From contig JACNKX010000150.1 of the NCBI GenBank assembly GCA_014381825.1, positions 1-64,000 on the forward strand: a stretch of 64,000 nucleotides of DNA. The letters run 5' to 3'. Positions 37,094 through 45,317 of this stretch are shown here, one piece after another; position 1 is the first letter of the stretch, and each line of letters begins with the position of its first letter. Both the position numbers and the translations under genes were made by a program. This stretch comes from Planctomycetota bacterium. GTDB taxonomy: Bacteria > Planctomycetota > Planctomycetia > Pirellulales > Pirellulaceae. Under the pieces are notes generated by a model that was given only the letters and a program-made list of their open reading frames with translations, was not told the DNA's origin and searched no databases.

Positions 37094-38254
37094 TCACTTC
37101 GACGGCTTCGCGCGTTCGGTCGAGAGGTTCTCGTAGATGTGTGCCTGGTCCTTACAGCCGACCGCCATGTCGAGGTCGCCGTCCTGATCGATGTCGGCGA
37201 AGACCGCCTCATGGGCTGGTCCGCTTGTCTTGATCGACCACGCGGGAGTATCGGCGAGTTTGCCCCGATCATTTAGGTACATCGAGACCTTGCCGCTGTG
37301 ACCGTAGTCCGCACCGATTAGGTCAAGGTCTCCATCGTTGTCGACGTCCTGGAATTCGAATCCATGAAATGCCGTTTGCGGTGAGCTTTGCCAGGCGACT
37401 TTCATCGTTGCCGTGCCATCCTGCCGGACCAGTTGCAGACTTCTCCCGTCTCGTCCCCACGGCCCCTTCGCACAAAACAGCTCGGGTTGATCGTCGTCAT
37501 CGAGATCATGCCAGTACAGTCGTTGAGTCCACGGACTTTGTTTGTCGTTAAACACGTCCATGCCATTATCAAAGGCTCCGTCCGAATTGAGGTACGCAAC
37601 AAGTCTTCCAGCTCGGTAGCCTGCCACAATATCAAGGTCACCATCGCTGTCGAAGTCGGCAAAGATGGCGGTCTCCGAATACTCGGTATGGCCGAGCTTG
37701 CGTGTTGGTATCTTTGACGGAGTGCCGGTCGTGTTCTCAAACAGAGCGACGCCGTTCACTGGATCGCCGGCAGCCATCAGCATGTCGAAGTCGCCATCTC
37801 GATCGAAATCACCGAAGTCGATCTGATTCGCGTTGGCGATGATGCCCGTTTCCCAATCCGGCGATGGATTGAAGATTCCGGAGTGATTGAAGTACAGCGT
37901 GCAATGGCTCTCGTGCGTGGCGGCCAAGTCGATCCAACCGTCGTGATTGAAGTCTAGCACGTCGACATGATCACAATCGGTTGTTTCCTCCGACTCCCAC
38001 ATGGGTTTCTCAGCGAGCTTTCCGCCGTCGTTCCGAAACAGAACCCAACGTCGTGGATTCGGTGCACTCGTCAGGAAGTCCGCATCCCCATCGCGATCGA
38101 AGTCAATGAAACGAGCGATCCCATCGCCGCCCGAGTTCGCCGACTTACTACTCCAGATCGGTTTCGACGAAAACAACTCCTCGGTCCAAGCGGTACCGAC
38201 GAGAGACAGAACTAGAATCGAAGTTGCTGAGAGAACTCGCATTGCGTATCTCAT
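37094..38254 (-). CDS. FG-GAP/VCBS-repeat secreted protein
   Basis: This 386-aa protein has a signal peptide (starting at M1 or M5 at 38242) and a series of FG-GAP/VCBS-like calcium-binding repeats with the DxDxDGDLD core. Visible copies include FIDFDRDGDADFLT, DVLDFNHDGWIDLAA, FGDFDRDGDFDMLMA, FADFDSDGDLDIVAG, FQDVDNDGDLDLIGA and FADIDQDGDLDMAVG. Together they should form a seven-bladed integrin-like propeller. It is presumably extracellular and may mediate binding; no enzyme motif is seen. It converges with the PhyH gene. Confidence 0.93.
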   Translation of the reverse strand: MRYAMRVLSATSILVLSLVGTAWTEELFSSKPIWSSKSANSGGDGIARFIDFDRDGDADFLTSAPNPRRWVLFRNDGGKLAEKPMWESEETTDCDHVDVLDFNHDGWIDLAATHESHCTLYFNHSGIFNPSPDWETGIIANANQIDFGDFDRDGDFDMLMAAGDPVNGVALFENTTGTPSKIPTRKLGHTEYSETAIFADFDSDGDLDIVAGYRAGRLVAYLNSDGAFDNGMDVFNDKQSPWTQRLYWHDLDDDDQPELFCAKGPWGRDGRSLQLVRQDGTATMKVAWQSSPQTAFHGFEFQDVDNDGDLDLIGADYGHSGKVSMYLNDRGKLADTPAWSIKTSGPAHEAVFADIDQDGDLDMAVGCKDQAHIYENLSTERAKPSK

Positions 38255-38511
38255 TTCAGTTCCGTGTCGCAGAATTGTTGTGGATTGTCAGACTCGATAG
38301 GTCATCGAACGCTTCGCTGAAACCGAATGTCACCGCCTCTGACACTCCGGTTACTGCCACGGATCACTATAACAGCAACACGTTCTATTTCGGCAGCGTT
38401 ACTATGTCGAGAGCTTTCTGGTTCGGGACATAAAGGCTGTCACGGATTTGCGCCATGGTGCACGGATCTAGCCAGTCCGCTGAACCAAAGAATGATTGCA
38501 TCTGGGGCGAG
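38255..38511. other. intergenic region without recognised gene
   Basis: This 257-bp stretch between the FG-GAP gene and the transposase relic contains no frame I trust. It may hold further decayed transposon sequence, because the relic's reading frame fades here. Confidence 0.3.
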
Positions 38512-39051
38512 TCCATCGAAGACATCCCAATGTGCTTAGAGGAATGTTGACCAACTGGTTGTTCGCACGCGCGTAGGCACGGGTTCGATGCCGTGTTGCT
38601 TCAAGATGTTTGCAACGGTGCTTGAGCAAATGGGGTATCCGAGATTCTGTAGCGCGCCCTCAATTCGTTTGTAGCCTCAACTCGTATTCTCGCGGGCCAT
38701 GCGAACAACCAGATCCACGACTTCTTGGTCGATAGGTGGTCGACCCATTTTGTGACCTACCGTGGAATCGCGTTTGGGATCGATGGGTTCTCGATACCAA
38801 CGAAGAATCGTGTCCGCTTGAACGATCGTCGCGATCTTTCCAAGCTGTTGCCTTCCGACAGCTTTACCCTTCACTGCCAAGACACACTGCTGATCGTCAT
38901 TCAGCAAGACTCGTTTGCCCCCAAGCTTCTCGCGAAGTATTTGCTTCTCTAGCTGAAGGTATTCGATCACCGTTTGCTGTTCCTTGCGCATGGACTCACT
39001 GAGTATTGCAAGGACCAACTGCAAAGGCTGGAGAAGAAGTGACATGGGCAT
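38512..39051 (-). pseudogene. degenerate transposase/integrase (IS3-like) relic
   Basis: The 5' part encodes about 124 residues typical of planctomycete integrase/transposase N-termini: SMRKEQQTVIEYLQLEKQI, QILREKLGGKR and the HTH-type VQADTILRWYREPID with a GRPPIDQEVVDLVVRMAREN segment. A TGA at 38677-38679 stands where family proteins have tryptophan (NTSWGYKRI). The frame then continues with [15 protein letters not shown] and [17 protein letters not shown], a TAA at 38536-38538 replaces the lysine of the FLKAHWDV motif, and recognisable similarity ends near 38512. Both stops and the missing catalytic DDE core show it is inactive. The match is from remembered family sequences. Confidence 0.82.
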
Positions 39052-39676
39052 GTTCCCGGTCGAAAGACGACCTCAGCATCCGACGGGTCTGGTGGAATGT
39101 CAACAACATCCCGCGATGTCGGATGAAAACGCCAGACGCCGACGGCGAAAGACCGTTACAACGACTAGAGTCGCAACGCGGATGAGTTTTTGGACACTAC
39201 GGTCTCTTGTCCCGACAGTCAGCGGACAGACGATGGCCTGATCCGCATCATCTACGACTACAGCCGCCGCGATACCCGGCACATACTTATGGCGACCTTC
39301 CGTGAGGACGACGTCGCCGCCAGAAAACCAGTCAGCGACGACATCCCGTTAAGGCAGGTTGTCAGCGACGCCTCTGGCGGTCAGGAAAGGAACTAGTCAT
39401 GCGCCGACTCCCCTGATCGGTCACTGTGAATCCGGCCAGGAATCGATTGGTAGTGATTGTCAACTGATAGTTTCAGGCAGGATGCCCGTGCTGTCGCCGT
39501 GGCGATCGGCCTTGACGCCGACTCCGCGGAGCAACCCAGGCGTTGCAAAGTGGCGCGTCGTCGGGCACAACGATGTTCTCGCCGAGTTTTACACCCGCTC
39601 CATCGCCGGTTACCCGTTCCACCGCCGGTTACCCGTTCCACCGCCGGTTAGCAGCGTGGGACAATTCGTGAGGTGG
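39052..39676. other. intergenic region between the relic and the broken lyase-like gene
   Basis: This stretch of about 625 bp has no credible gene. It contains a 19-bp tandem repeat (39605-39650). Its short open frames are not protein-like. It may be debris from the same rearrangement that left the transposase relic and the broken gene next to it. Confidence 0.4.
39605..39650. repeat. 19-bp tandem repeat, 2.4 copies
   Basis: The unit GCCGGTTACCCGTTCCACC occurs at 39605-39623 and 39624-39642, with a partial third copy (GCCGGTTA) to 39650. Copies are identical, so the expansion is recent. There are no spacers, so it is not a CRISPR array. Confidence 0.95.
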
Positions 39677-40752
39677 TCAGTCGGGCGTCAGGTAGGGATG
39701 AGCGTGCGTGTATTGCGGCCTGCCCTGGCGGGTGCGCGAATCGCACAGCTTGAGGAACCGGCCGGTCTCGACGCTGCCGATGTGGATCGTCTGGGTGCGG
39801 TAATCGTCCACGATGAAGAAACGGCCATCGTCGGAAACGGCGAGGTGGTTGAACGGCTGCCCGGACGCGATTTGGAAGGGTCTGTCCTCTCCCAGGACGA
39901 GTCGATAAACGCCCGTACTGGCGAGTAGGCTTCATGCACCCCCGGCGCAGTGGTGAACACCACGCGCCCGCTCCGTCCGGCCCGGGTGGAATGCCCGGAG
40001 ATCGCCGGAGTGTCGGGCAGACCCACGGGAAGCGGCGCGACCTCGCCGGAAGGCACGGCCACAAGGCACAGCGTGGCGCCGAGCAGCCCACTTCGCCGGG
40101 TCAGCCCCGCGGACGATGTGTATTTGGAGCCCCGGTTGACCTGCACCAGAAGCGGGCTGGGGTTGCCGGGATCGAACTGTGGGTGCGGGTTCGGGATGTC
40201 CTCCAGCTCACACAGCGTCGTTCGCTTTCCATTGGCCAATTCGATGAGATCAAGTCGAAACAGGTTGTCCCTGACCAGAAACGGCCCGGCGACGAGCCAG
40301 CGTTCATCGGGTGAGACGGCCAGCTTGCGCGGCGCCGGGTCGTCCGGGATCGCCATGATCTTGCGCGTGGAGAGATCCGCGAGATTCAATCGCATCAGCC
40401 GCGCCTCGGGCGAGGGCGTGAGGTAGAAAATCGCATCACGCGAGAAGCTGGCCGTCGTCGCCCTACCCGCGCCGATCCGGTAGAGCCGGTTCGTGTCGAG
40501 GTCGCATACCCACAACTCCGGCGCCTGCCCGAACGGCTGCCGCTCGATGGCGATCCGCCGCCCGTCGGCCATGGCGAAGCGCTGTTCCATCTGCACATTG
40601 GTACTGACGACGGGCTGGCTGGTGAACTGCACGACTTCAGACCCGCTCTCGGCATTCACCCAGGCGGGGATCGACTCCACGAAAGGCTTCCGCTCCGCCG
40701 CGGTCGAGGCGGCCAGCGGCGCCAGCAGCAGGACAGTGAGGAAGTGTTTCAT
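39677..40752 (-). pseudogene. frameshifted, truncated oligogalacturonate-lyase-like (PL22/TolB propeller) gene
   Basis: The frame from 40752 encodes a signal peptide (MKHFLTVLLLAPLAAS) and blades of a TolB-like propeller (ELWVCDLDTNRLYRIG, RKLAVSPDERWLVAG, NPHPQFDPGNPSPL, and ISGHS as in PL22). Near 39945 the sense switches frame: in the neighbouring frame the text continues sensibly as STGVYRLVLGEDRPF, FNHLAVSDDGRFFIVDDY and YTHAHPYLTPD before a TGA at 39677-39679. One base lost near a run of CC explains this. The HAHP motif matches the metal-histidine region of oligogalacturonate lyases, but the final blade is missing. GC is about 70% in hand-counted lines, well above neighbours, which suggests horizontal origin. 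Sequencing error could also produce the shift. Confidence 0.7.
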
Positions 40753-41032
40753 TTCAGCGGTGATTCAGCATGCGGAAGTTGAGATCAGATTAACGCAGTA
40801 GTGGTTTAGTATACCTGGATACGAATTCGATACGCCGAGCATATACCGAATGTCCCGCTCTGGCGCGGGCATCAGTCAGAAGCTGTCGTATCTGGTTGAG
40901 TGTTTCTGGGGCCAGATTCAATGGCGAACTAAACACCAGTCTTCGGCCCGCTTGCACAGAGAGGCGCACAGCGGATTACGCTCCTTGTACCGCAATAAGA
41001 TGCTTGGCATCGCCTGATTGTCGCGTTCAGCT
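40753..41032. other. intergenic region
   Basis: This gap of about 280 bp lies between the broken lyase-like gene and the last gene of the large minus-strand operon. I see no gene or clear hairpin. Confidence 0.3.
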
Positions 41033-42481
41033 TCAGGCGATGATGTCGTGTGCGACGTTGCCATACACGTCGGTGAGTCGAAAGTCGCGGCTGGCGTAGT
41101 GCCAGGTCAGATGCGTATGGTCCAGACCAAGCAGGTGCAGGATCGTGGCGTGCATGTCGTGCAGTGTCATGCGGTCCTGGATGGTGTAATAGCCGAACTC
41201 GTCAGTGGCGCCGTAGCGGATGCCACCTTTCACACCGCCGCCCGCCATCCAGATCGTGAAGCCGTCTGTGTGATGGTCGCGTCCAATATTCTTGCCACCA
41301 CCGGCCTGTGACGTCGGAGTGCGGCCAAACTCGCCAGCCCAGATGACGAGCGTTTCGTCGAGAAGTCCGCGAGCTTTCAGGTCCTGAAGAAATCCTGTGA
41401 TTGGCAGGTCGACTTGAGCCGCGTTGACGGCGTGTCCCTTTTCGAGATAGCTGTGCTGGTCCCATTGCTCGTTGGTGGGGATGCCCTGGCTCTTCAGTGA
41501 GCCCGCATGATTGACCTGCACGAACCGCACTCCGCGTTCGACCAGTCGCCGTGCCAGCAGACACTGACGCCCGAAGTCGTCGGTCGGTTCCGATCCGATT
41601 CCGTAGAGCTGTTGAGTCGACTTTGATTCGGATGACAGATCGAGTGCCTTCGGAGCCGCCATCTGCATGCGAAATGCCAGTTCAAACGACTGCAGTCGCG
41701 CGTTCAATTCGGCATTGGTGTCAGACTGCTCGGCAGCCAGTTTCTGCATCAAGTCGATTTGCAGTCGTTCCAGGCGAATGTCCGCGGACGGGTTCATATA
41801 CTTGAATCGTGCGGTGGAGACCGGAGCGCTGGGGTAGCCGGGAGTACCAAGTGGAACACCTTGATGGATCGCCGGAAGAAATGCCGCTCCCCAGTTATTG
41901 ACTCCTCCGTGCAGGCTGGACGGGCAGATGTTGATGTAACTCGGCAGGTCCGCGTTTTCCGTTCCCAGTCCATAACTGATCCACGAACCAAGACTCGGCC
42001 GCACGCTGAGGTCGCTGCCGGTAAACAGTTTCATGGTGGCTCCACCATGAGCGACGTTGGTGTCACACACGGAATGGATCATGCACAGCTCGTCGGCGAC
42101 CTTTGGAAGGTGCTGCCAGAGCGAACTCATGGGTAGCCCGCTTTCGCCTGTCGGTCGGAACTTCCAGGGAGATTTCAACAGGTTGCCGCGCTTGGCGAAC
42201 TTGACGCGTGCCCGCTGGAATGGCGGTTCCCTGCCGTCGTATTTGTCCAGCTCCGGCTTTGGATCGAACGTGTCCACATGCGATACGCCTCCCTGCATAA
42301 ACAGGAACACGACGTTCTTTGCGCGCGGTGCGAAATGTGGCTGGCCGGGAGGCAGACCGGCGGACTTCGTCGGTTCTCCGATTGAATCACTCTGCAAAAG
42401 AGCATTGAAGGCGAGGCCCCCGAATCCGAGAGCGAGGCGATTCAACATCGTGCGGCGACTGGCAGGTTGTTGGAACAGCAT
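41033..42481 (-). CDS. DUF1501 family protein
   Basis: This DUF1501 member (482 aa) has a SRRTMLNRLALGFGGLAF Tat-type signal, a VVFLFMQGGVSHVDTFDPKP segment, a RFVQVNHAGSL region and [15 protein letters not shown] with GRDHHTDGF. A GTG two codons earlier overlaps the upstream stop (GTGA) and is an alternative start that would couple translation. It is the last gene of a seven-gene operon and pairs with the DUF1549/1553 gene immediately upstream. Its role is unknown, but its position after exported hydrolases is informative. Confidence 0.92.
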   Translation of the reverse strand: MLFQQPASRRTMLNRLALGFGGLAFNALLQSDSIGEPTKSAGLPPGQPHFAPRAKNVVFLFMQGGVSHVDTFDPKPELDKYDGREPPFQRARVKFAKRGNLLKSPWKFRPTGESGLPMSSLWQHLPKVADELCMIHSVCDTNVAHGGATMKLFTGSDLSVRPSLGSWISYGLGTENADLPSYINICPSSLHGGVNNWGAAFLPAIHQGVPLGTPGYPSAPVSTARFKYMNPSADIRLERLQIDLMQKLAAEQSDTNAELNARLQSFELAFRMQMAAPKALDLSSESKSTQQLYGIGSEPTDDFGRQCLLARRLVERGVRFVQVNHAGSLKSQGIPTNEQWDQHSYLEKGHAVNAAQVDLPITGFLQDLKARGLLDETLVIWAGEFGRTPTSQAGGGKNIGRDHHTDGFTIWMAGGGVKGGIRYGATDEFGYYTIQDRMTLHDMHATILHLLGLDHTHLTWHYASRDFRLTDVYGNVAHDIIA

Positions 42482-42483
42482 GG

Positions 42484-45282
42484 TCACCTCAGATAGACAA
42501 ACTCATTACCGGCCAGCAGGGTGTGGCAAAGCGCAGTCCAACTGCGCTGTGGATCGGGAGATTCCAATGCCGCCTGATAGTCAGCCAGGAACTGTTGGGC
42601 GATTGCTGATTCGTTTGAAGTTGGCAGTCGCGAGTAGAGCCGAAGATAAGTCGCTCGAAGACGTTGTTCGTTCGACTCCAGTGATGGATCGCTGAGGATG
42701 ATTGAGGCGACGCGGGACGCCGCGTCTTTCACCAGAGGACTGTTCATCATCAGCATGGCCTGCGTGGGAACGGTCGTGGTCACCCGGTGGCCGGTCGGCA
42801 GATCGGGGTTTGCAAAGTCGAGCAGCGTCAGGAAGTCGTACACGTTGGTTCTCAAAACTGGCAGATAGACCGTCCGCCGGTGGGAATTGTCGTAGTACTG
42901 CTGTTGTTGTTCGAGAACCTCGGCTGACAGGTTGATCGTCTTCAGTTTCAACGGAGATCCGCCCGACTGAGTGTCGAGCCGGTTCGAGACCAACAGCAGT
43001 GCATCACGTATCGCCTCTGCTTCGAGGCGGCGTCGACTGGCCTGCCAGTAGAGCGTGTTTTCTGGATCGAAGTTCACAGGGTCTTCGTGACTGTCGCTGC
43101 TTCCCGCACCTGTTCGCTGGCCCATCTGCCATGTCTGGCTGAGCATGATCTCGCGGTGCATGGCTTTGATTGACCAGTCGTTCTCGACAAAGCGTCGGGC
43201 GAGGTAATCGAGCAACTCGGGATGAGTCGAACGTGCTCCCTTCGCCCCGAAATTGTCCGGGGTCGAAACGATGCCTCGACCGAAGTGCCATCGCCAGAGC
43301 CGATTGACCATAACACGACTGGTCAGCGGGTGGTCGGGCCGCGTCATCCATTCGGCGAGGTGAAGTCGGCCGCTCTGGTCAGTGGGCAGTTTTGTTTGAG
43401 GTTCTGTGTGAGCCACGCGCAGGAATCCTCGTGCGACCTTGTCTCCCTGCTTGTGTGCGTTGCCACGGATCAGGATGTGAGCATCCGCAATGTCACCTTC
43501 CTGGACGGCCATCACCTGTAATGGCGGTGTGATACTGCGCTCAAGCTCATCAATGTCCGCCGTCAGTGAGGCCTCTTCGCTGATCAGTTTTTCCAGCGGG
43601 GAATTGTCATCGACCTGTAGCAGTCTCAGCTTGTCGATGTGCGACATCAACGGTTCTGATTCCAGACGAAACGTGTTCACTCCGGCCTTCAACGTGTGGA
43701 CACCCTCAAAGTGCCAGCGTTGCCCGGCGGGATGCCAGTCACCAGTGACCTCGGTAATCGCCGGATCGCGGACCACCTTGCCACCCAAGAGTACTCGACC
43801 AGGCCGCGCCGTCTTTGCGGCGTAACGCAACTGCAGCACATAACGGCCTGACTCGGGCACGGTGATGTCGAACTCGGCGAAGTTCTTCTGAGACCCAGCG
43901 TCACCAATAATGCCGATGCCCTTGCCGTAATTATCCTTGTCGACAATCACGTTACCCCGCGCAAACGTTTCCGCTTCGAGTTCAATGGACTTCGCATCAG
44001 ACAGTGACTGCTCGATGTGAGTCGTGAGCTGTTTGAGCCGGTCGCGAAGCGGCGGGAGCTTGTGGCCCAGACGTCGAGCTGCGTCCCATGTCTGTCGGGT
44101 ATGCGCAGGGCGTTCAACCCATTTGCCATAACTGACGAGTGTTGTCGTGCTGCGAAAGATTCCCGCGAGTGCGTAGTAGTCAGCGGTGGGAATCGGATCG
44201 AATTTGTGATCGTGGCAACGGGCACACGCGATGGTCATTCCCAGCATGGCCCGACCGAATGCGTCGATCTGTTCGTCGACCAGATCGGCGATGCGTTTCT
44301 GTGCATCAAGCTGCGTGAGAATCTTTGTCCCGATGGCAAGGAAACCGGTCCCGACGACAGGCTCATACTCAGCGTCGTCATCAAACTCGAGCAGATCACC
44401 CGCGAGGTGCTCGGCAATCATGCGATCGTATGGCACGTCGCGATTGAAGTTATCAATCACATAGTTTCGAAAGTGCCACGCGTTGGGAAACGGACGACTT
44501 TCGTCTCCGCCGTTACAGTCGCCGTACCGCATCACATCGAGCCAGTGACGTCCCCAACGTTCTCCATACGACGGAGACGCCAGCAGTCGATCGACCAACC
44601 GCGCAAACGCATCCGACCGATCGTCGTTGACAAAGTCCTCGACTTCTTCCGGCGTGGGTGGCAGCCCGATGAGCACGAACGAGGCTCGCCGAATCAGCGT
44701 ACGTCGGTCTGCCCGCGGCGCAGGTCGCAGTCCGGCATCCACGAGTTTCCGCAGCACAAAGGCATCGATGGGCGACTGTACCCAGTCGTCATTGAGTTGC
44801 GGCGGCGACGCCTTACGAACTGGTTGAAACGCCCAGAACTGACGCCCGGCTTCGATGCTGGCCGCCGCCGTTTCGCTGGCCGGCTCGTCCGGGTCGTTGA
44901 TCGCTGGTCGAGGATCGGCGGCGCCCATCTTCACCCATCGTTCAAAGTCGGAGATAACCTCTAACGGCAGGCGCCCGGAAGGTGGCATCTGGAGGTCCGA
45001 GTTTCGATACCGGAGTGCCGTGATCAGCAGACTCTTGTCGGGATCGCCCGACACGATCAACCGTCCAATATCCGTCAGCTTCTGATCCAGCCGCACGTCG
45101 CCGCCATCTTCCGCCGTGTCTTTGGAGTGACACTTGAAGCAGTGTTGAACCAGCACCGGTCGAATCTTCTTCTCGAAGAGCCCAACGGCGTCGTCCGCGC
45201 CAGCGAGTTCCGATTGGGAACTGACCAGCACGAGCGCTGCGATGCCGATCAATGAGTATTTCGGTGAGCCGTGATGATTCAT
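42484..45282 (-). CDS. PSCyt1/DUF1549/DUF1553 protein
   Basis: This 932-aa exported protein has a signal peptide (starting MNHHGSPKYSLIGIAALVLV; the longer frame upstream is rejected), the PSCyt1 haem site C48-FK-C51-H52, DUF1549 ([62 protein letters not shown]), a central beta-rich insert (about residues 450-560) and DUF1553 ([43 protein letters not shown]). The insert resembles a carbohydrate-binding beta-sandwich (FAEFDITVPESGRYVLQL). It is followed by the DUF1501 gene (stop and start overlapping) and preceded by the TolB/Fn3 gene by 35 bp. Confidence 0.92.
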   Translation of the reverse strand: MNHHGSPKYSLIGIAALVLVSSQSELAGADDAVGLFEKKIRPVLVQHCFKCHSKDTAEDGGDVRLDQKLTDIGRLIVSGDPDKSLLITALRYRNSDLQMPPSGRLPLEVISDFERWVKMGAADPRPAINDPDEPASETAAASIEAGRQFWAFQPVRKASPPQLNDDWVQSPIDAFVLRKLVDAGLRPAPRADRRTLIRRASFVLIGLPPTPEEVEDFVNDDRSDAFARLVDRLLASPSYGERWGRHWLDVMRYGDCNGGDESRPFPNAWHFRNYVIDNFNRDVPYDRMIAEHLAGDLLEFDDDAEYEPVVGTGFLAIGTKILTQLDAQKRIADLVDEQIDAFGRAMLGMTIACARCHDHKFDPIPTADYYALAGIFRSTTTLVSYGKWVERPAHTRQTWDAARRLGHKLPPLRDRLKQLTTHIEQSLSDAKSIELEAETFARGNVIVDKDNYGKGIGIIGDAGSQKNFAEFDITVPESGRYVLQLRYAAKTARPGRVLLGGKVVRDPAITEVTGDWHPAGQRWHFEGVHTLKAGVNTFRLESEPLMSHIDKLRLLQVDDNSPLEKLISEEASLTADIDELERSITPPLQVMAVQEGDIADAHILIRGNAHKQGDKVARGFLRVAHTEPQTKLPTDQSGRLHLAEWMTRPDHPLTSRVMVNRLWRWHFGRGIVSTPDNFGAKGARSTHPELLDYLARRFVENDWSIKAMHREIMLSQTWQMGQRTGAGSSDSHEDPVNFDPENTLYWQASRRRLEAEAIRDALLLVSNRLDTQSGGSPLKLKTINLSAEVLEQQQQYYDNSHRRTVYLPVLRTNVYDFLTLLDFANPDLPTGHRVTTTVPTQAMLMMNSPLVKDAASRVASIILSDPSLESNEQRLRATYLRLYSRLPTSNESAIAQQFLADYQAALESPDPQRSWTALCHTLLAGNEFVYLR

Positions 45283-45317
45283 CGTGTTTCCGTGCAGTAC
45301 CGGGACAAGGCTGTCGC

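Noticed and set aside
39605-39650. Possible CRISPR array
   Set aside because: The repeats are directly adjacent with no spacers and only 2.4 copies.
44017-44964. Plus-strand open frame of about 315 codons
   Set aside because: It lies wholly antisense to the DUF1549/1553 gene; no motif or signal supports it.
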